Origin: Dyadobacter luteus
GTDB taxonomy: Bacteria; Bacteroidota; Bacteroidia; Cytophagales; Spirosomataceae
DNA length: 64,000 bases
Direction of reading: 5' to 3'
NCBI RefSeq assembly: GCF_003383615.1
Contig: NZ_QNUL01000005.1
Coordinates: 1 to 64,000 of the forward strand
Part shown: positions 62,262 to 64,000 of the stretch, piece by piece
Layout of the letters: each line of letters begins with the position of its first letter
Position numbering within the stretch: the first letter of the stretch is position 1
Translations under genes and position numbers: made by a program
Notes under the pieces: model-generated
Seen by the model: only the letters and a program-made list of their open reading frames with translations
The model's database searches: none
Told to the model about the DNA's origin: nothing

Positions 62262-63554
62262 ATGGAGACTATTGACAGAATCCCTACTTCTAAGATACAA
62301 CGTGCCAGCAAACTGATTACGACAGGTGTTAAGATCGGGGGGAATTATTTAAAATATTACGGTGAAAAAATCACGAATCCTGAGGCTGCAAGAGACAATC
62401 TGAACGCCAATAATGCTGAGGATATATATGACAGTCTGAAAAACCTGAAAGGCAGCGCGCTCAAATTTGCGCAAATGCTGAGTATGGAAAAGAATTTTTT
62501 GCCTCAGGCATATGTGGAAAAATTCTCATTGTCGCAGTTTTCTGTGCCGCCGCTTTCCGCTCCTCTGGTGATCAAAACTTTCAGGAGATATTTTGGGAAA
62601 TCACCTCAGGAAATGTTTGATACTTTCGATGCGCAGGCGATCAATGCAGCGAGTATCGGACAGGTGCATAAAGCCACGGCTGGCGGCAAACAACTTGCCG
62701 TGAAAATACAATATCCCGGTGTGGCTGAAAGTATATCATCTGATCTGGCATTGGTGAAACCTATTGCTATGTCGATGTTTAATATTCAGGCAAAGGATTC
62801 GGATAAATATTTCAAGGAGGTTGAAACCAAACTTTTTGAAGAAACAGATTACCGGCTGGAGCTGGCTCAAAGTAATGAAATTGCTGCTGCCTGTGCGCAT
62901 ATCCCTAATTTGCTTTTCCCGAAATATTATGCTGAATACTCCTGTGAACGTGTGCTGACGATGGACTGGATGACAGGTAAACATTTATCTGAATGGTGTA
63001 AAGCGGGTTTTTCTCAGGAGTCGGCGAACAAAGTCGGACAGGCACTTTGGGATTTTTATATGTATCAGGTGCATCAGTTGAAAAAGGTACATGCTGACCC
63101 GCACCCTGGCAATTTTCTGGTGGACAGCAATGAAAACCTGATCGCTATAGATTTCGGTTGTATGAAGGTCATTCCGGATTCATTTTACAATCCTTATTTT
63201 GAACTGGCGGAAAGAGCAAAGCTGGATAATCCTGAAATTTATAAACAGAAGCTTTTTGAACTCGAAATGTTGTCCGACAAAGACACACCTGAGGAGACTA
63301 TCTATTTTTCGGGTCTGTTTTACGACGTGATATCGTTGTTGACTTTGCCGTTTCAATCTCCGACTTTCGATTTCGCCGATGAAAGTTTTTTTGCCAGACT
63401 GGCTGAATTGGGGGAGCGATATGCGAATGATAAGGAGCTCAAAAAGATGAATGTGAACCGTGGTTCGAAACATTTTATCTATATAAACAGAACGTTTTTT
63501 GGATTGTATAGCCTTTTACACGACCTGAAAGCTAAGATTAATACCGGTTATTAA
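62262..63554 (+). CDS. ABC1/UbiB/COQ8 family atypical kinase
   Basis: A 430-residue member of the ABC1/UbiB family (COQ8/ADCK in eukaryotes), kinases or ATPases linked to quinone or lipid metabolism. Seen are KFAQ at 68-71 (normally KxGQ, here alanine for glycine), NAASIGQVHKA (128-138), the nucleotide lysine at 148 (AVKIQYPG), HADPHPGNF (277-285) and the metal-binding DFG (297-299). It is membrane-associated by family. It is the second gene of the two-gene unit with the TetR-fold protein and ends before a strong terminator. Confidence 0.9.
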   Translation: METIDRIPTSKIQRASKLITTGVKIGGNYLKYYGEKITNPEAARDNLNANNAEDIYDSLKNLKGSALKFAQMLSMEKNFLPQAYVEKFSLSQFSVPPLSAPLVIKTFRRYFGKSPQEMFDTFDAQAINAASIGQVHKATAGGKQLAVKIQYPGVAESISSDLALVKPIAMSMFNIQAKDSDKYFKEVETKLFEETDYRLELAQSNEIAAACAHIPNLLFPKYYAEYSCERVLTMDWMTGKHLSEWCKAGFSQESANKVGQALWDFYMYQVHQLKKVHADPHPGNFLVDSNENLIAIDFGCMKVIPDSFYNPYFELAERAKLDNPEIYKQKLFELEMLSDKDTPEETIYFSGLFYDVISLLTLPFQSPTFDFADESFFARLAELGERYANDKELKKMNVNRGSKHFIYINRTFFGLYSLLHDLKAKINTGY

Positions 63555-63576
63555 ATCGGGAAGTTGATATTGAGGT

Positions 63577-63617
63577 GAAAACGCCGGACAGCTGTAAAGT
63601 GGTCCGGCGTTTTTTTG
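63577..63617 (+). terminator. Strong terminator of the TetR/UbiB operon
   Basis: The stem ACGCCGGAC/GTCCGGCGT is preceded by AAAA and followed by a seven-T run, 22 bases after the UbiB-type stop codon. Confidence 0.92.
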
Positions 63618-63668
63618 TAATAAATTTTTCCGAATGGTTACAACCTTTTTTGCAACATGGTGTCTTAT

Positions 63669-64000
63669 ATGAAACTCATACTCAACATGATGAAAACACT
63701 ACCGCACTTATTACTTACGCTACTTATTTTGTCATCTTGTATGACATCTCCCGACGAAACCCCGGTTAACGGAGAGCTGTTTCAGGGACTGGGTTACAAG
63801 CCCATTTATGCCACCGGCGCTGAACTTAAAAACGTCAATATAACTACTTCGGAGGCGCTTCGGTCTCCCGGCAAAATTTACATTCTTGACCGTTATCTAT
63901 TTGTGAATGAAATGGGAAAAGGTGTCCATATTATTGATAATTCTGATCCCAAAAACCCGAAGAATCTGTCATTTATATCGATTTTGGGTAACTACGATAT
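63669..64000 (+). CDS. LVIVD-repeat-like lipoprotein, 5' part only
   Basis: The gene runs off the window, so only about 110 residues are visible. The N-terminus has a lipobox (LLLTLLILSSCMTS); ATG at 63687 or 63690 would give a shorter equally good signal. After it, the chain has KIYILDRYLFVNEMGKGVHI followed by IDNSDPKNPKNLSFI, the pattern of LVIVD beta-propeller repeats. The product is probably a surface or periplasmic beta-propeller lipoprotein of unknown function. The remaining part must lie beyond 64000. Confidence 0.75.
   Translation, partial: MKLILNMMKTLPHLLLTLLILSSCMTSPDETPVNGELFQGLGYKPIYATGAELKNVNITTSEALRSPGKIYILDRYLFVNEMGKGVHIIDNSDPKNPKNLSFISILGNYD

Overview
The window looks like chromosomal DNA of a Bacteroidota bacterium, most likely order Cytophagales and close to Dyadobacter/Spirosoma. 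The support is a SusC/SusD pair, a C-terminal type IX secretion sorting domain, TonB-dependent receptors, promoter-like TAnnTTTG boxes without strong Shine-Dalgarno sites, and palindromic or word-like intergenic repeats of the kind seen in this group. Placement below order level is inference. About 50 protein genes are supported. I saw no rRNA, tRNA, CRISPR array, transposase or prophage.

Layout. 1-5.2 kb: outer-membrane barrel protein, acyl-CoA thioesterase, RidA, glutamyl-tRNA synthetase, a small charged protein and an AIM24-family protein. 5.2-12.3 kb (minus): a glycan-use cluster of SusC, SusD and a secreted SASA-type esterase with a T9SS tail, followed by a Gfo/Idh/MocA oxidoreductase. 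14.1-18.1 kb: two overlapping DUF3857/transglutaminase-like genes; the first has lost its catalytic residues. 18.3-23.4 kb: a complete trans-4-hydroxy-L-proline catabolic operon (epimerase, D-amino-acid oxidoreductase, DapA-family deaminase, alpha-ketoglutarate-semialdehyde dehydrogenase). Its spacers carry a 48-bp tandem repeat and a related element, and it ends in a strong terminator. 23.5-26.8 kb: a DUF885 peptidase-like protein and an APC amino-acid permease that may feed that pathway. 26.9-30.4 kb: a 39-residue membrane peptide gene, a carbon-nitrogen hydrolase, an acetyltransferase and small unknowns, with a 94-bp repeat present twice. 30.5-33.7 kb: an ABC importer of the iron-complex/cobalamin class.

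33.8-40.5 kb: the four-gene 'ligase-associated DNA damage response' set (MBL-fold exonuclease, ATP-dependent ligase, Lhr-like helicase, PdeM phosphoesterase). An antisense VapBC-type module with a frameshifted toxin lies between ligase and helicase. 40.5-43 kb: a DUF4143 ATPase directly behind a 23-bp palindrome, an esterase and a CDGSH iron-sulfur protein. 43.1-48.0 kb (minus): a signalling operon of FIST sensor, PAS histidine kinase, CheY-like regulator and hybrid kinase. 48.1-53.6 kb (minus): dGTPase, quinone oxidoreductase, YccF, pseudouridine synthase, alpha/beta hydrolase and a PAS kinase. 53.9-59.3 kb: a BtuB-like receptor divergent from a MocR regulator, then a barrel protein and a serine hydrolase. 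59.4-64 kb: an alditol-oxidase-like flavoprotein, an acetyltransferase, a TetR-fold/UbiB-kinase pair and the start of an LVIVD-type lipoprotein.

The most unusual points are the interrupted repair cassette, the transglutaminase-like pair of one intact and one probably dead member, the FIST-kinase operon, the TetR-fold/UbiB-kinase pair resembling COQ9/COQ8, and several unrelated families of intergenic dyad repeats, each filling its own spacer.
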